Below, in pieces: positions 42,680-53,600 of a DNA stretch of 64,000 nucleotides. Under the pieces are notes generated by a model. The model was not told the origin of the DNA. It searched no databases and saw nothing but the letters and a program-made list of their open reading frames with translations. The stretch is taken from positions 1,922,001 through 1,986,000 of the forward strand of contig OX337230.1 of the NCBI GenBank assembly GCA_946965045.2, in the 5' to 3' direction. The DNA comes from Epithemia pelagica. Taxonomy: Eukaryota > Bacillariophyta > Bacillariophyceae > Surirellales > Surirellaceae. A program made the translations under genes and the position numbers. The stretch's first letter is position 1. Every line of letters starts with the position of its first letter.

Positions 42680-44848
42680 ATGTCGACGGAAGAAAGAATT
42701 TATGTTGGTGGCATGGATCCCAATCGTTTATCTGTTCAAGAAGTTTTGGATCGGGTCCGACGACATTTTGAAGGATCGGGCTATTGTAACCAATGGTCCC
42801 TGCACAATGTACATGTGGGATCGTGCTATTTTCAAGCTACCGTATCTCGTCAAGAGGAGGATCAGACCACAAAGAGTGCTTTGGAGGAAGCCAAATCCTT
42901 GCTGCACAATGTCAAATGGAAAGGTTGTAAGCTTCGGGTAGAACCCGCCTGTCTCAATTTCTTGGATCGACTGGCGCAGGAACGGGAAGAACGGAAGAAG
43001 CGGAAACGACCAGTCTCCACAACTCACGATCATCCTCTTCCTGAAGGCGAGGCTACCATACAAGGGGATGTTAATACCTCTCCGACTCATGATGATCGAA
43101 GCTCAGTGAACCGATCTTCACAGTCAGCACCACCGCAACAACAACGACGACGACGGCATTATAAGATTCGTCGTGGATATGGAGAAACGGTATGGCATGT
43201 GGATACAAAACCCTATCAAGTGTCGGATTATGCAAGCTTTTGCAAACTCCGAAAAAAGCTACAAAGACGGCAGCAACACTACGACCAAAAGTTGGCCACA
43301 GCCGTTGCTCAGTCGTCGAAAAAGCAGGCCTTGTCGTCCAACACTCTTGAACAGATTCGTACTGCCAAGCGTGCCGGAACACGTGCAATTCACTGGCGTC
43401 ATGTCGTGCCGACCCAAGAAACAGAGGACAAGGAAAGTCTGATTATCACCAAAGAGAGCGCTCCGAATCAAGCCGAAGGTACTCCTCCAACGTTGGTGGA
43501 AGAAGCCAATGTTGTGGGTGAGTCGGAGGAGGATCCTAGCGACAGCAGTGGCGAAGAAAGCTCAGAGCACGGAAGCAGCAGCCATTCGAAGGCGAACAAC
43601 GTCCAAGACAGTCCGCCACGCTCTCTGGATGTCGATGCTTCCTCCGAGTCGGAAGACGAAACCGAGGATCGAGCGGAGAGTGGTGCGGAGAAGGACGAAA
43701 CTACCCAGAAACAAGACAAGTACGTTTGGTCCACAGATGAAGATTCCAGTGAAGACGATGAAGATTACGATGCTACAGAACGAATGGAACTTGACAGCAA
43801 CCGACCGACAAAGAATCTGTTGAAGGAGAAATGGAATGCCATGGATGAATTTGATGGGGGTGGAACCAGCAACATTGCTCCCAGTACTCTGACCTCCCAA
43901 TCGGAAGAGCAAACGACAGACATGGCACAGGAGGACTGGGACTTGGATAAGGAAGACAAATCACACCGAAATGTTCTAGCACAGCTCTTTCCAGATCTCG
44001 AAAATGAGCTCCAACAAAAACGCCGCAATGCAGCATCGGAAGCATCGCGTCCACGGACGGGCTGGGCGGCCACGGGCGAAATGTTGCGGTTTGACCCTAC
44101 GAAACAATCGTCGCAACAATTTATCATGGTGGACGAGGACGAGGGTAACAATGGCACCACCATGTCCTCGTCATCTCCAACTGGACTGCAAGATGGAGAA
44201 GAAGAGGAGGAGGAAGAAGAAAGTCTTACCGGTATCAATGGCGATGACCAACCGAATCACGATTCAAAGGATGCGATGGAAGAAACCATTCCGGAAGATC
44301 ATGGGGACAACAAAGCGATATACAGACAGGGTGAATTGGAAGCAGTGTTCCGAGAGGCCCGTGAAGAAGACGCTGCTGTTGTTGTATTGGAGAGCGCCGC
44401 AGCAGCCGCAGATGCAGCTCCTGGTGGCTTTTCCTTTGCCTTCAATCTAGGCCCCAGTGATGACCTCGCACAGAAATCTGTAAATGCTGATACGCAAGAA
44501 TTTTCAATTCCTGTTCCTGGTGTGGAAGCGACTGATTCCAAAAGCAGCACTGCAATGGATGGTGGCACGACTGACAGTCCCAAAGCAGCTACCGTTTCTC
44601 GGAAACGACATTTCAGTACTGGTTTTTCAAAGGAAGAGTTGGACCAATACGTACGTGCATTCTACGAATTTGATGACGGAAAGCGAATGCTTCGTGACCT
44701 TGAAGGATACCGAAAGGATCCTGCTGTCCAAGAAAGCTGGGACGAAAAGCGAAGAACTCTTACTTTGGATTGGAAAAGAAAACGAAAGGCTGCTATATCG
44801 AAACGACGGGCAAATCACCACGCTCGAGGAGGAGCCTCTCATTCTTGA
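42680..44848 (+). CDS. NOL8-like nucleolar RRM protein
   Basis: A single-exon gene of 722 residues. The N-terminus (about residues 5-85) is an RNA-recognition motif: IYVGGMDP is RNP2-like, and the domain ends KWKGCKLRVEPACLNFLDRLAQERE. This end, with a basic extension, matches human and fungal NOL8, an RRM protein of the nucleolus linked to ribosome biogenesis. Downstream are a Tyr/Arg-rich region (HYKIRRGYGETVWHVD), then long acidic Ser/Glu/Asp-rich runs (about residues 250-430 and 500-560), a GEMLRFDPTKQ segment, and a basic C-terminus of about 100 residues with a YVRAFYEFDDGKRM motif. The order of RRM, acidic middle and short C-terminal motif fits the family. The start follows an AT-poor upstream and is the first ATG in frame. 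Confidence 0.8.
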   Translation: MSTEERIYVGGMDPNRLSVQEVLDRVRRHFEGSGYCNQWSLHNVHVGSCYFQATVSRQEEDQTTKSALEEAKSLLHNVKWKGCKLRVEPACLNFLDRLAQEREERKKRKRPVSTTHDHPLPEGEATIQGDVNTSPTHDDRSSVNRSSQSAPPQQQRRRRHYKIRRGYGETVWHVDTKPYQVSDYASFCKLRKKLQRRQQHYDQKLATAVAQSSKKQALSSNTLEQIRTAKRAGTRAIHWRHVVPTQETEDKESLIITKESAPNQAEGTPPTLVEEANVVGESEEDPSDSSGEESSEHGSSSHSKANNVQDSPPRSLDVDASSESEDETEDRAESGAEKDETTQKQDKYVWSTDEDSSEDDEDYDATERMELDSNRPTKNLLKEKWNAMDEFDGGGTSNIAPSTLTSQSEEQTTDMAQEDWDLDKEDKSHRNVLAQLFPDLENELQQKRRNAASEASRPRTGWAATGEMLRFDPTKQSSQQFIMVDEDEGNNGTTMSSSSPTGLQDGEEEEEEEESLTGINGDDQPNHDSKDAMEETIPEDHGDNKAIYRQGELEAVFREAREEDAAVVVLESAAAAADAAPGGFSFAFNLGPSDDLAQKSVNADTQEFSIPVPGVEATDSKSSTAMDGGTTDSPKAATVSRKRHFSTGFSKEELDQYVRAFYEFDDGKRMLRDLEGYRKDPAVQESWDEKRRTLTLDWKRKRKAAISKRRANHHARGGASHS

Positions 44849-45084
44849 TTTGTGAATGCAACTGATGTCAAGGTACACGTTCTAAAATCTAACTGGGCGT
44901 CGTAGGTGTAGTATTTGTGGTACTTGCATTATGGAGCGCCTTCATATACAATTATGGCAGAAAACTAGCTCAAGAGCCCAAACCTTTCAAGGTTTCTTTC
45001 TTGAAATAACATTACCCGTACATCAGATCATTGCGATCTTCTGGTGTGGATCAAGTCCGGTCAGAGTTGGTCCGTAAACATGAC
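44849..45084. other. Short convergent intergenic region
   Basis: Lies between the 3' ends of the NOL8-like and FTR-like genes. It probably holds both polyadenylation regions. Nothing else was recognised. Confidence 0.3.
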
Positions 45085-45654
45085 TTAGATACATTCTACT
45101 TCGTCGGGCCGAAAATGCATCAGAAAGGAGCAAGGTGCACTGTATCCTTCTTCAGTATGCTCACCAGGTACAAATTTGACTTGAACGGGAAAATTGGCAC
45201 TTATTTCATCCACATTGTAGACTTTGGTAATGGTGCCACGAAGTCCAACGGGCAAGTCCAAATGCCGCATGGATACATCGGAGACGAATTCTTTGTTTTC
45301 ACTGAACCAACCTCGTCCAGACTTAGAGACTTGATGTGCCTTGATATTCCCCATCGATACTCTTGCAATGTTTCCAACCAAGAACTCCGCTCCGTTATTG
45401 TCTACAATAGGTCCAGAAGAATCTGCAGTCTCTTCTTCTTGTACCTCGGTGAAGAATTCACTGAACCAAACTCTGGTTGGAGAGGACTTCGTTGCCCTAT
45501 ATTGTCCCTTCTGTACTCTTATCCGAGAGTATCGTGAGCCAGGTGACGAGCCTACACCCACAGTGTAGGCCTCCGAAGGGGATATTATCGCCACCAACGA
45601 TAATGCACTGCAGATGAGTTGCCAAAACGGATTTGACAACAGATGAGTTCTCAT
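45085..45654 (-). CDS. FTR variable-chain-like (FeThRed_A, SH3-fold) protein
   Basis: The frame opens at 45684, but the ATG at 45654 (MRTHLLSNPFWQLICSAL) starts a hydrophobic signal ending PSEAY, giving 189 residues. The mature part begins with Ser/Arg-rich residues, then an acidic patch, then a compact beta-rich domain (about residues 95-189). This domain has HQVSKSGRGW, LPVGLRGTITKV, ISANFPVQVKF and FLMHFRPDEVE, which line up with the variable (alpha) chain of ferredoxin-thioredoxin reductase: GMEGV, ISANLPFKVEF and FFAHLKEDEFE types. NdhS-type SH3 proteins are similar alternatives. A plastid location is likely from the presequence although the +1 residue is Tyr, not Phe. No iron-sulfur Cys motif is expected in this chain and none is seen. 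Confidence 0.65.
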   Translation of the reverse strand: MRTHLLSNPFWQLICSALSLVAIISPSEAYTVGVGSSPGSRYSRIRVQKGQYRATKSSPTRVWFSEFFTEVQEEETADSSGPIVDNNGAEFLVGNIARVSMGNIKAHQVSKSGRGWFSENKEFVSDVSMRHLDLPVGLRGTITKVYNVDEISANFPVQVKFVPGEHTEEGYSAPCSFLMHFRPDEVECI

Positions 45655-46197
45655 GGTTCGAGAATTTACGTTATGACAGGTCAAGACGCTTTCGCGTAGA
45701 GCGTATCGATCGAGACGAAGTTCTGAATTGTTTTGATGTCAAGAGAGTGGTGAAGGTGACCACGATGCTGTTGATGATAGTTCCCATGGTCGACGGTCGT
45801 TGGCATCAACGATCAACGCGCAGACGCACATAACCCAGATGCGAACAGATGGTCGATGACGTCACGAAATATCCTAGGAGTAGGAGAGTCCGCGAAATCC
45901 GAAAGGTTTATGGCGAAAGGTAGGTTGCGTAGTCTTGTTACTCCTAGGAGTAGTTCTTTGAAGACCATGAGGTAGAGGTCTAGAGGAGTCCTATCTAGGA
46001 GTAGGAGCTTGGATTTAGGAATTCAGGACATCTTTATAACTTGTCATTCATGTGGGCAATCAACTTTGAATAAGTCTCTGCGTCACGCTCTAATTTGTTG
46101 TAATGTTATTAATGCAAAAAAACGGAATCAAGCACATGGGCTCACAACGCTTCTTCCTCCTACAGTCTGGACAAAGGTGAGTCTCTACGACCAGTGA
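45655..46197. repeat. Intergenic with a TACTCCTAGGAGTA palindrome and related words
   Basis: The perfect 14-bp palindrome TACTCCTAGGAGTA lies at 45939-45952. Variants TCCTAGGAGTAGGA (45872-45885) and CTATCTAGGAGTAGGAG (45991-46007) flank it. Related words occur at 24396-24420, 39072 and 40715. No gene was recognised. Confidence 0.45.
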
Positions 46198-48819
46198 CTA
46201 TATCGGAGCCGGCGTGGGTGCAGAATTGGTCCGTTCCGGATTGCCTGCCATCTCTGTTACCAGGTTAGGATCAAACGATCGCGTTGAGCGAGTGTAATTC
46301 AATTCCCAGAGTCCTTCAAAGAATTGAAGATAGGTTGGTATGGCATCTTCAAAACAAAAGGCATCGGCACCCGCTGTAGCCGATCGATCACAACACTTGG
46401 GACAGCACGTTGTTTTGTCGCAAAATACCAAGTCATCACAGTCCAGTGCCATTAATTCCATCGCTGTCGCTTTTTGACAGATTGGATCCATTTGACCGTC
46501 GGTTCCAGTGTCATACAAGGTAAACATTTTGAGTTTGTCTCCACCCACAATACCGTCCGGAAGTGAACCAACCAGAGCGGAATTGTTATGCAGCAAGAGA
46601 TAGTTCAAATTCGGAAGGTTGAATAATTGAGGGATTAACCTGCCCTCCATCTTGTTGTTGGAAAAATCCAAAAAGATCAAGGAAGTCAAATACTCGATCC
46701 AGATGGGGAGTTGACCCGTTACTTGCATGTTTGTCACACTGAATTCTTGCAACTGTTTCAATTCCACAGCGAAAGTGGGGACAGCGCCGGGAAGAATATT
46801 GGGATTGTTGCCAATGAACAGGTACTTCAAGTTCTTTAGACTTTGCATCTCCGAGGGCCAAAAGCCAGTAAACTTATTTCCTTGAAGATCCAAATGCTCC
46901 AAGGCTCTCAGAGAAGGAAAACCTGTGCTCTCAATCAACCCAGTGAGCTTGTTGTCACGAAGAGACAAAAACTTGAGAACGTTATTGGTGTTCAAACCAC
47001 CGGGAATATAGGACTCCATGTCATTAGCGGCAAAGTCCAAAATCGTGAGCGTGGGATGCTGGAGCAATTTCAAGGGGAAGGAAGCCGTGGACGGTGCCGT
47101 AAAGGAATTTCCACTCAAATCCACTTCCCGCAAGACGTTGAGGTTACTCAAAAAGTTGTCGTCCACTTGATCCGAAAAGCTATTTCGATCGGCATAGAGA
47201 TACTCCAAGGATGTGAGGGAATTGACAGTTCCACTAAAATCGCCCGTCAACATGTTGTCATCAATGGCCAGGGTCTTGAGATTTGTCAGAGATGACATAC
47301 TGGGAGGTAATCCGCGTTCCAAGTAATTGTTTGAGAGGCCGAGGACTTGAAGTTCCGAAAGTGTCTGGAACATGTTGGGAATACGATTCTGGAAAAAGTT
47401 GAATTTCAAGTCCAGATATTCCAAATTGACGAGATTGAACATTGTCGGAGGGATGGTACCAGCCAATTGGTTGTGAGGCATGGCGAGAAGATTCAGTGCC
47501 GTCAAATGTCCAATTTCTTTGGGAAGAGGACCTTGCAGTTGATTGGATGGTAAGAGAAGATTGACCACCTCCAAATCGCCATTGCATGTGACACCCAACA
47601 CATGAGTTTTATCGGGGCTTCCAAAGTTGGCCACTGGTCTTTCAGGCCCAAACCACGAACACTCATTCGTCTCGGTCAAAAAGCCAAGCTTGTCTCGCCA
47701 TGACGAGTTACCATTCGTCGAGTAGTATAGTGTCGCTAACGCAAAGCGCTGTACAAAAAACTTGGCGTTGGGATCTTGCATGGAAGCTGGAACTTCGAGA
47801 ACCAATCCATCCAGTTGGGCAATCCAAGTGGCCGCCATGTATTGTGGACTACTGGGAATATTGAGTTCTTCTGGATTCGTCATGAGGTACTTTGTGATAA
47901 AGTCGTAGGTTTTCTCCAAGCGTGAAAGAGGTGGCTGGCCGTCCTTGGTGGGAACCTCACCCGAGTGAGAACTGTCCTTGTGATCTCCGCGGACCGTCTT
48001 GACAATGATTGCCACAATCATACCACCCATGACACAAAGTAAAATAACAATGAGTACTTTGGCCATTAAAGAACATAGTTCTCGACGAACCAAGTGCTTC
48101 GACTGTTTGTTCTTGTTTCGGTCAATACTTTCGTGGCGTCTCGAAGAGGACTCGGTGGCCCTGGTGGTAGACCCTGGTGCCCGTTGTACCGCAAAGGGAT
48201 CGTGGCTACTGCTTCCCCAGGACGTTGTCTTGTTGGCTGAATGAAGAAGCGATGCGGCATAGGTTCGAGCCTCTTCAATGGCAGGCAAGGAGTGCTGGTC
48301 ACTGCTCCCCGTTCGAGCGTGTCCACGGTCACTGTACTTGTTGGGATCAAAGCCAAAGCGACGCGAACCATCCTTTCGTGTTTTGTGGCTCTTTGGATTG
48401 TCTTGATAGTAATGCGAAGGTTCCAGATTGCTTTTCTTTTCTTCATTGGCATTGTCACTCAAGAAACTGACCGATTCTTGATTCTCCACATCATTGTCAT
48501 CATTGTCCGTGTAGGTTCCTCGTGATCCTCCACTGTTGTACACAGTGCCGCCGTGGTAGTCAAAGGGAGTCGTCGTCGTCGGAGCAGCAGCAGAGGAGGA
48601 AGAAGAGGCATTGGGAGACAATTGCAAATCGGAAATGTCATTCAACAATCGTTCGGTCGATTGACGATCGTACCGATAGTCCGTGGTGGAATCGGTGCTG
48701 GGGGCCTCGCTCTTGCGCGCTGGTTGAGAAGGTGGCATATCGCCAGGATCAATCACATTGGGTGTTTCAAAGGCAAATCGATCGGATCCCAACATGATGC
48801 TGTTGCTCTCGAATCGCAA
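46198..48819 (-). CDS. Leucine-rich-repeat transmembrane protein
   Basis: A single-exon gene of 873 residues. The first 245 residues are disordered and polar (Ser, Asp, Asn, Thr, Arg). A TM helix lies at about residues 252-275 (AKVLIVILLCVMGGMIVAIIV) and is preceded by basic residues, so the long polar end should be cytosolic and the LRR part extracytoplasmic. After a helical segment with YYSTNGNSSW and ECSWFG (LRR N-cap), at least 13 LRRs follow with the LxxLxLxxNxLxGxxP/IP consensus. The C-cap has DCDDLVFCDKTTCCPKCC, the same type of Cys cluster as the LRR protein at 35566. A Pro/Ala tail ends the protein. It is the larger paralogue; ligands are unknown. The gene lacks introns, unlike its relative. 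Confidence 0.85.
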   Translation of the reverse strand: MRFESNSIMLGSDRFAFETPNVIDPGDMPPSQPARKSEAPSTDSTTDYRYDRQSTERLLNDISDLQLSPNASSSSSAAAPTTTTPFDYHGGTVYNSGGSRGTYTDNDDNDVENQESVSFLSDNANEEKKSNLEPSHYYQDNPKSHKTRKDGSRRFGFDPNKYSDRGHARTGSSDQHSLPAIEEARTYAASLLHSANKTTSWGSSSHDPFAVQRAPGSTTRATESSSRRHESIDRNKNKQSKHLVRRELCSLMAKVLIVILLCVMGGMIVAIIVKTVRGDHKDSSHSGEVPTKDGQPPLSRLEKTYDFITKYLMTNPEELNIPSSPQYMAATWIAQLDGLVLEVPASMQDPNAKFFVQRFALATLYYSTNGNSSWRDKLGFLTETNECSWFGPERPVANFGSPDKTHVLGVTCNGDLEVVNLLLPSNQLQGPLPKEIGHLTALNLLAMPHNQLAGTIPPTMFNLVNLEYLDLKFNFFQNRIPNMFQTLSELQVLGLSNNYLERGLPPSMSSLTNLKTLAIDDNMLTGDFSGTVNSLTSLEYLYADRNSFSDQVDDNFLSNLNVLREVDLSGNSFTAPSTASFPLKLLQHPTLTILDFAANDMESYIPGGLNTNNVLKFLSLRDNKLTGLIESTGFPSLRALEHLDLQGNKFTGFWPSEMQSLKNLKYLFIGNNPNILPGAVPTFAVELKQLQEFSVTNMQVTGQLPIWIEYLTSLIFLDFSNNKMEGRLIPQLFNLPNLNYLLLHNNSALVGSLPDGIVGGDKLKMFTLYDTGTDGQMDPICQKATAMELMALDCDDLVFCDKTTCCPKCCDRSATAGADAFCFEDAIPTYLQFFEGLWELNYTRSTRSFDPNLVTEMAGNPERTNSAPTPAPI

Positions 48820-49962
48820 TCGTGAATTGATTCAATACTTGTGAGTTGATGGCAGTGAGTTGTAAAGGTTGGGGTCCAACGAGAATAACAACAACAGCAA
48901 CACAAAAGGTGAAGGCCCTTTTCAAATGCCAAAGGCCCGTACGCGTCTTGTCTCTAGATAGACAAGTCAATCCAGCCAATATACCCGAAAAAGATTCAAC
49001 TCTACAGTATTCTGTGGTAGACGTGTGGGACGGCGAAGGTGACTCTTGAGACGAGATAACAGTCTCACAGAGGCTTGTGCATTGCCTTCTTTGGAATAAT
49101 TGCAGAGGACAGTGCACTCGTTTGTGGTTACTCACAATTTTGTTGTCGTGCATCCCTGTCGGCTCGGCAGCAAAAGAACAAGAGCACAACTGAAGAGGGG
49201 GAATGCGCGGAGGGAACAGTCGATGTATTGTATGTGTGATACGGGTCCAACCACGTAGAAGACTCGGCCGGCGTTCCAAAGCCGATGTTGCGGGAATGAA
49301 TTTCAATCATGTCAAGGATCCACACAAGACTGAGTATCGTATCTGAAAACTGACGCTTGTGGAGGTAGGGGTAGACTTCCCCAGCTACCGGCGACAGTCG
49401 AACTTTGTCTTTGTCCACTCTAGAGATAACATACTTCTCCTATTACAGAAGGAAGTAGTCACAATCCTTTTTACAAGATGCCAACGATGAAAAAGGCAAG
49501 CGGGTCCTGACGACATTGATGAAGAAGGAGAATATCCATTGGTGGAAAGAATAGAAAGTTGCTGCATTTGCATTTGGGGCTTTGACAAGCAGCCTCCGAT
49601 CCGGTTTCTCTTTTGAGTTGGAAATGATCTGGGACTTTCTTCATGGTCCACATTTTGTTCATCCTATGATCAAGTCACGTACTTCTAGAGACTCTAGCTA
49701 GCTAGAGAGGCCGGTGCCGTCCGCTACCATTGTTCACTTAACACTTACTCCCAATAAGTGCAAGCCTTTGCCAAACGAGTCTTGGAACGAATCCGTCCAC
49801 TTCCTAGCGTGCCATCACATATCTCAACATAAATCCATAGGGCGTCGTCAAAAAGATACCACAAGTGCATTCCTGTTGATGACAACAAGTCCTCGTCCTC
49901 GACATCCTCCAGCGAGTGAATACACAACAACTTGGTGTTTCGGAATCACGAGTACCGAGAAG
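48820..49962. other. Intergenic, no supported gene
   Basis: A long stretch between the LRR gene (minus) and the lumen-protein gene (plus). Several frames of 60-180 codons exist on both strands, but none has a domain or splice support. A CTAGCTAGCTAG-like palindromic patch lies near 49692-49708. The ORF starting at 49714 runs into the next gene but its first 83 codons look like leader sequence. Confidence 0.35.
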
Positions 49963-50469
49963 ATGAAGAATTGGATGGTCTTTGGCATTGCGGTGTTTGC
50001 CGCCCTGCTTCGTTCTGGCAGTGCCTTTGTGCCTTTGGTTCCACCGGTTCCCCAAACTCGATGCCGAGAGGCCTTGTCTCATCATCACATGCAGCAGCAG
50101 CAAGTGAGTGACGACGACAACGATTCCTCTGTAGTAAACTTAGCGACGCCTGGCCATCATGAGCGACGAGCTTTTGTGCAACATTCCTTGCTGGCCGGAC
50201 TCGCATTCGGGATGGCATCATGGCCCGTGAAACAGGCCGTGGCGGCCGATGACGAGGCCACCGTCACCTTGCACATTGTCGACTATCCCAAGGCGGGAGC
50301 ATGTGGAGAAGTTCAAACGACGGAACAAAAAGCATTCTTTGCCAAAAAGTTTGGTGGACTCCAGGATGGGTCCTGTTCCGTGGAGGGATATACGGTAGAC
50401 GCAGGAACGGCCAATGGACTCAATGATAAGGACAAGGAAAAGGTGTACAAAATCTATGGAAAAGAATAG
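49963..50469 (+). CDS. Probable thylakoid-lumen protein with plastid and Tat-like signals
   Basis: The frame opens at 49714, but the ATG at 49963 (MKNWMVFGIAVFAALL) gives a clear signal peptide and 168 residues. The signal ends SGSAFVP, a canonical diatom ASAFAP-type plastid motif. A transit-like His/Gln/Asp-rich stretch follows. Then comes a second hydrophobic segment preceded by twin arginines (HERRAFVQHSLLAGLAFG) and ending AVAADD, which matches a Tat-type thylakoid lumen signal with an A-x-A cleavage site. The mature domain is small (about 70 residues), with two Cys residues (ACGEV and GSCSVEG) that could form a disulfide. I do not recognise the domain. Targeting is inferred from sequence only. 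Confidence 0.7.
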   Translation: MKNWMVFGIAVFAALLRSGSAFVPLVPPVPQTRCREALSHHHMQQQQVSDDDNDSSVVNLATPGHHERRAFVQHSLLAGLAFGMASWPVKQAVAADDEATVTLHIVDYPKAGACGEVQTTEQKAFFAKKFGGLQDGSCSVEGYTVDAGTANGLNDKDKEKVYKIYGKE

Positions 50470-50675
50470 AAACAGGCTCGATCGAGATTTCTACGCAAAT
50501 GGATCAACTGATCAACCGCCAAGTTTGACTGCACACACCATAGAGTACAAGCACAGTAATGGATATAGCAGTAACGGATATACCTAGCTCGGAGATCATC
50601 CATGAGTTAATGTTACTTTATCATATCCCTTATCCCTGCATCATCTGACAACTACGTATTTTAAGAAAGCCAGTC
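50470..50675. other. Short convergent intergenic region
   Basis: Separates two 3' ends. Repeated GGATAT words occur near 50560-50585. No gene was recognised. Confidence 0.3.
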
Positions 50676-53600
50676 TCATGCTTTGACGCTGTTTGGTATC
50701 TCAACTCCCAAGGCCCTTGAAGAAAGCACGTTCGTCACATGGTGAACGTCCATGAGGCCACTTTGACCCCAGCGATTAAAGTAGTCGGAAAAGGCGGCCG
50801 TAAAGAAATAGTGATCCCGAACTTCGACTTTGCTACGACGTGTCGAACGCCTCGATTGTATCCGTGTCGACGGTTGTGTACTGGGCGGCGATTCGAGCGC
50901 AAACCGATCCGCGGCCTCTTCATGAACAGCCATGCGACGGAGCATGGGAATGTAGTCGAGTACCAGACGAGCATCCAACTGTTCGGCTGTTTCCACATGC
51001 ATATTGTCCAACTTGCGAGACAATCCTCGCGCAAACAAACGATCTCGACACTGCGTCACATAAAAGAATATTTTGTCAAACAAGTGGACCCAGTTGGAGT
51101 AATGATTCAGTTGTTCCACGTCCAGACACATCCATGCTGGTGGGGAGTTGCTCAACAAACAGAGATGTGACGCAAGGTCCTGTAGGGTGGATGTTCCGGT
51201 GCGTGGGAGCAGCATATCTTCGTGACACTGTTCGGGAGGGACCCAATCCTCTTGGTCATAGGGCTTGTCATCCTCTCCATCAGCCATCATGGCGGGAGTA
51301 TCATTTTGTCCGCGTTCGGTTTGTTCCACCCTATTGTACAGTCGGCGCTCTCGACGAGAGGATGGGAGACACATGAAGGCATCGGGAGCTCCATAGTAGA
51401 AACAATTGTCTTTCCATCCAAGATCAAAGAGTTTGCTTTCACTCATGCTGCATCCGAATCCACAGTTCAAGAGGTATTGAATGAGCGTGAGCATTATTCT
51501 ATATACAGATCGCCTTTTTAGGCAAACGTGACGCAGGGATGAAACTTACAATTCACTCTTGTCGCTCGTACGCAGATGTACGGCATCTGTCATTTCCAAC
51601 CCAAAGCCTCGGCAGGAACCAGCCAAAACGGGGAAACTCTGATTCCAGCCAGACTCGAACCATGCCGCATCGCTTGCCAATCGTGCGCGGTACGCGGCTT
51701 GTTCCATGTCCGCCACGTCCATGCCTCGTTCGTCGGCTGCCATTTCCTGGGATGGTACGACAGGGTCAGGATTGCGAGATTTCCAGGCATCCACACCCTC
51801 TTGCATGAGATTTGCCACGATTTCATTCGATTCTTGTTGGGTTGGTTGTCCCCTGTTCGTCGCAGCTTGCGGCGGGAACCGAATTTCTACAACCAATGGC
51901 TTGGTAGTAGAGACAACTCGTGTCCCATCACCGAATTGCTCCATTCCCAGAGATCCTTCCGTTGTGCTGAGAACACCACGTTTGTCGACGCTGCTCAACA
52001 CAAGGGGCACAATCTCCCGATCCTCGTTATCGACATCGTCGTCAAAAAGCTTGGGCGTGTTCGAATCCGAGGGACGATCGCAACAAGGCGCGTACACGAC
52101 GAGAAGGGTTTCATCATCCAACACACAGGCATCCGGTGCCAGCCGACCATGGATATGAACCTGAACCTTGTATCCCCCACCATGGCTTCGTTGACACGAC
52201 TGGGACGACGACGACGGGACCAAGGACAAAAATCCACTTCCCTGTAGAGTCAAAAGTGAATATTCATGAAACGGTACATGATCCGGTTTGACACTTTGTA
52301 CCACGACACTGGTACTAGGGACGTTCGCTGGAAGGGGCGACACGAGTCGAGGCGGTTCATGTGTGAGCAAACCAGCAACCGGGGGTGGTTCGTCTTGTCG
52401 GTCACGCCCTGCATCTGCAACTCGTTCGAGAAAGGATTGGAGTTGGTTGCAAAATCGTCGCATATCACTACCAAGCAACGTGGCACAAGCTTTCAGCAAA
52501 CTGACATGGACAGCCTGTTCTTCCAAACCCTCCTTGCGCAGAATGTGCTGCATCCGTAGGACCGATTCGTCCAGGGTGGGACGTTCGAGTTCAATGTGAT
52601 TGTACCGAAACGACTTTAACTTGTCGGGAACCGAATGAGACGTGAGAACAATGGGACACTTGGCTTTTCGAGATTTGGTCAGGTCGGCCAGAGCAGACCA
52701 AAATCCAGTGTCTTGCTCGTACAACAGATCTACCTCATCAATCAAAATGACGGTAAGGCTATCTTTCCCCACTGGTTCTTCTGCGTCTTCTTCGTCCTCG
52801 CTGTCGACCAGTTCTTCTTCTTTTTCTTCTTCTTTGGACCACAGGGTCTGCAATTGTTGTTTCTTTTTTTTCAATAAATCCACCGACGAATGGGATTGCG
52901 TCGCCTCCTCCAACAGTTGTTTGATCTTGGCTCCACTGCGCGTGTCGGACGTGTTGAGTTCGAGCATTTGACACTGACAGTGTTTGGTAACGGCATGGAC
53001 CAAACTGGTTTTCCCACTGGCAATGGGTCCCGTGACCAGCATGAGATTGCGCAAGACGGAATCATCGTCCTCCCTGCGGTTGCCCTCCATCCACCAATCG
53101 TCATCGTCGTCAATATTGGCTTTTCGCTTGTTGTTGCCCCGTTTTTTGATTCGTTTGGGCTTGGAGGATTGAAGGAGTCGTTCTTGTCGTTCGGCCATGC
53201 GTTGATTGGCCCTGTGTCGTTCCGCCTTCCATGCTTCGATAAACTCCAACAGCTCCTTGGCACCATGGCGCAAGGTCTCGCAGACAATCCCCGTGTCGGG
53301 ATCCTCCAACTCGGCCTCTGAGATGCGATACTGTTCGGCCAGGACCTGCCCCGATTCCAAGGGAATCCGTCTCGGTTCGTGGTGCGCAGAGGCGAGCAAA
53401 CGAGTCATGACGGTGGCCACTGGATCCACAGCAGCCATTGGTCTCCTCGAATCCGTGGACTCCATGGCAGAGGAGATGGGAAGGAGTGCCACAGGATTCG
53501 TTGGGTCGACCATGGGAACTGGGGACGATACCGGCTCGTTGCTCCTGCCCCATTTCTCCAAACAGCAAGATTCGTCCAGGACAATGACATGTTCGTTGTG

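Noticed and set aside
48820-49962. Several frames of 60-180 codons between the LRR and lumen-protein genes
   Set aside because: None has a recognisable domain or a consistent splice model, and strands contradict each other.
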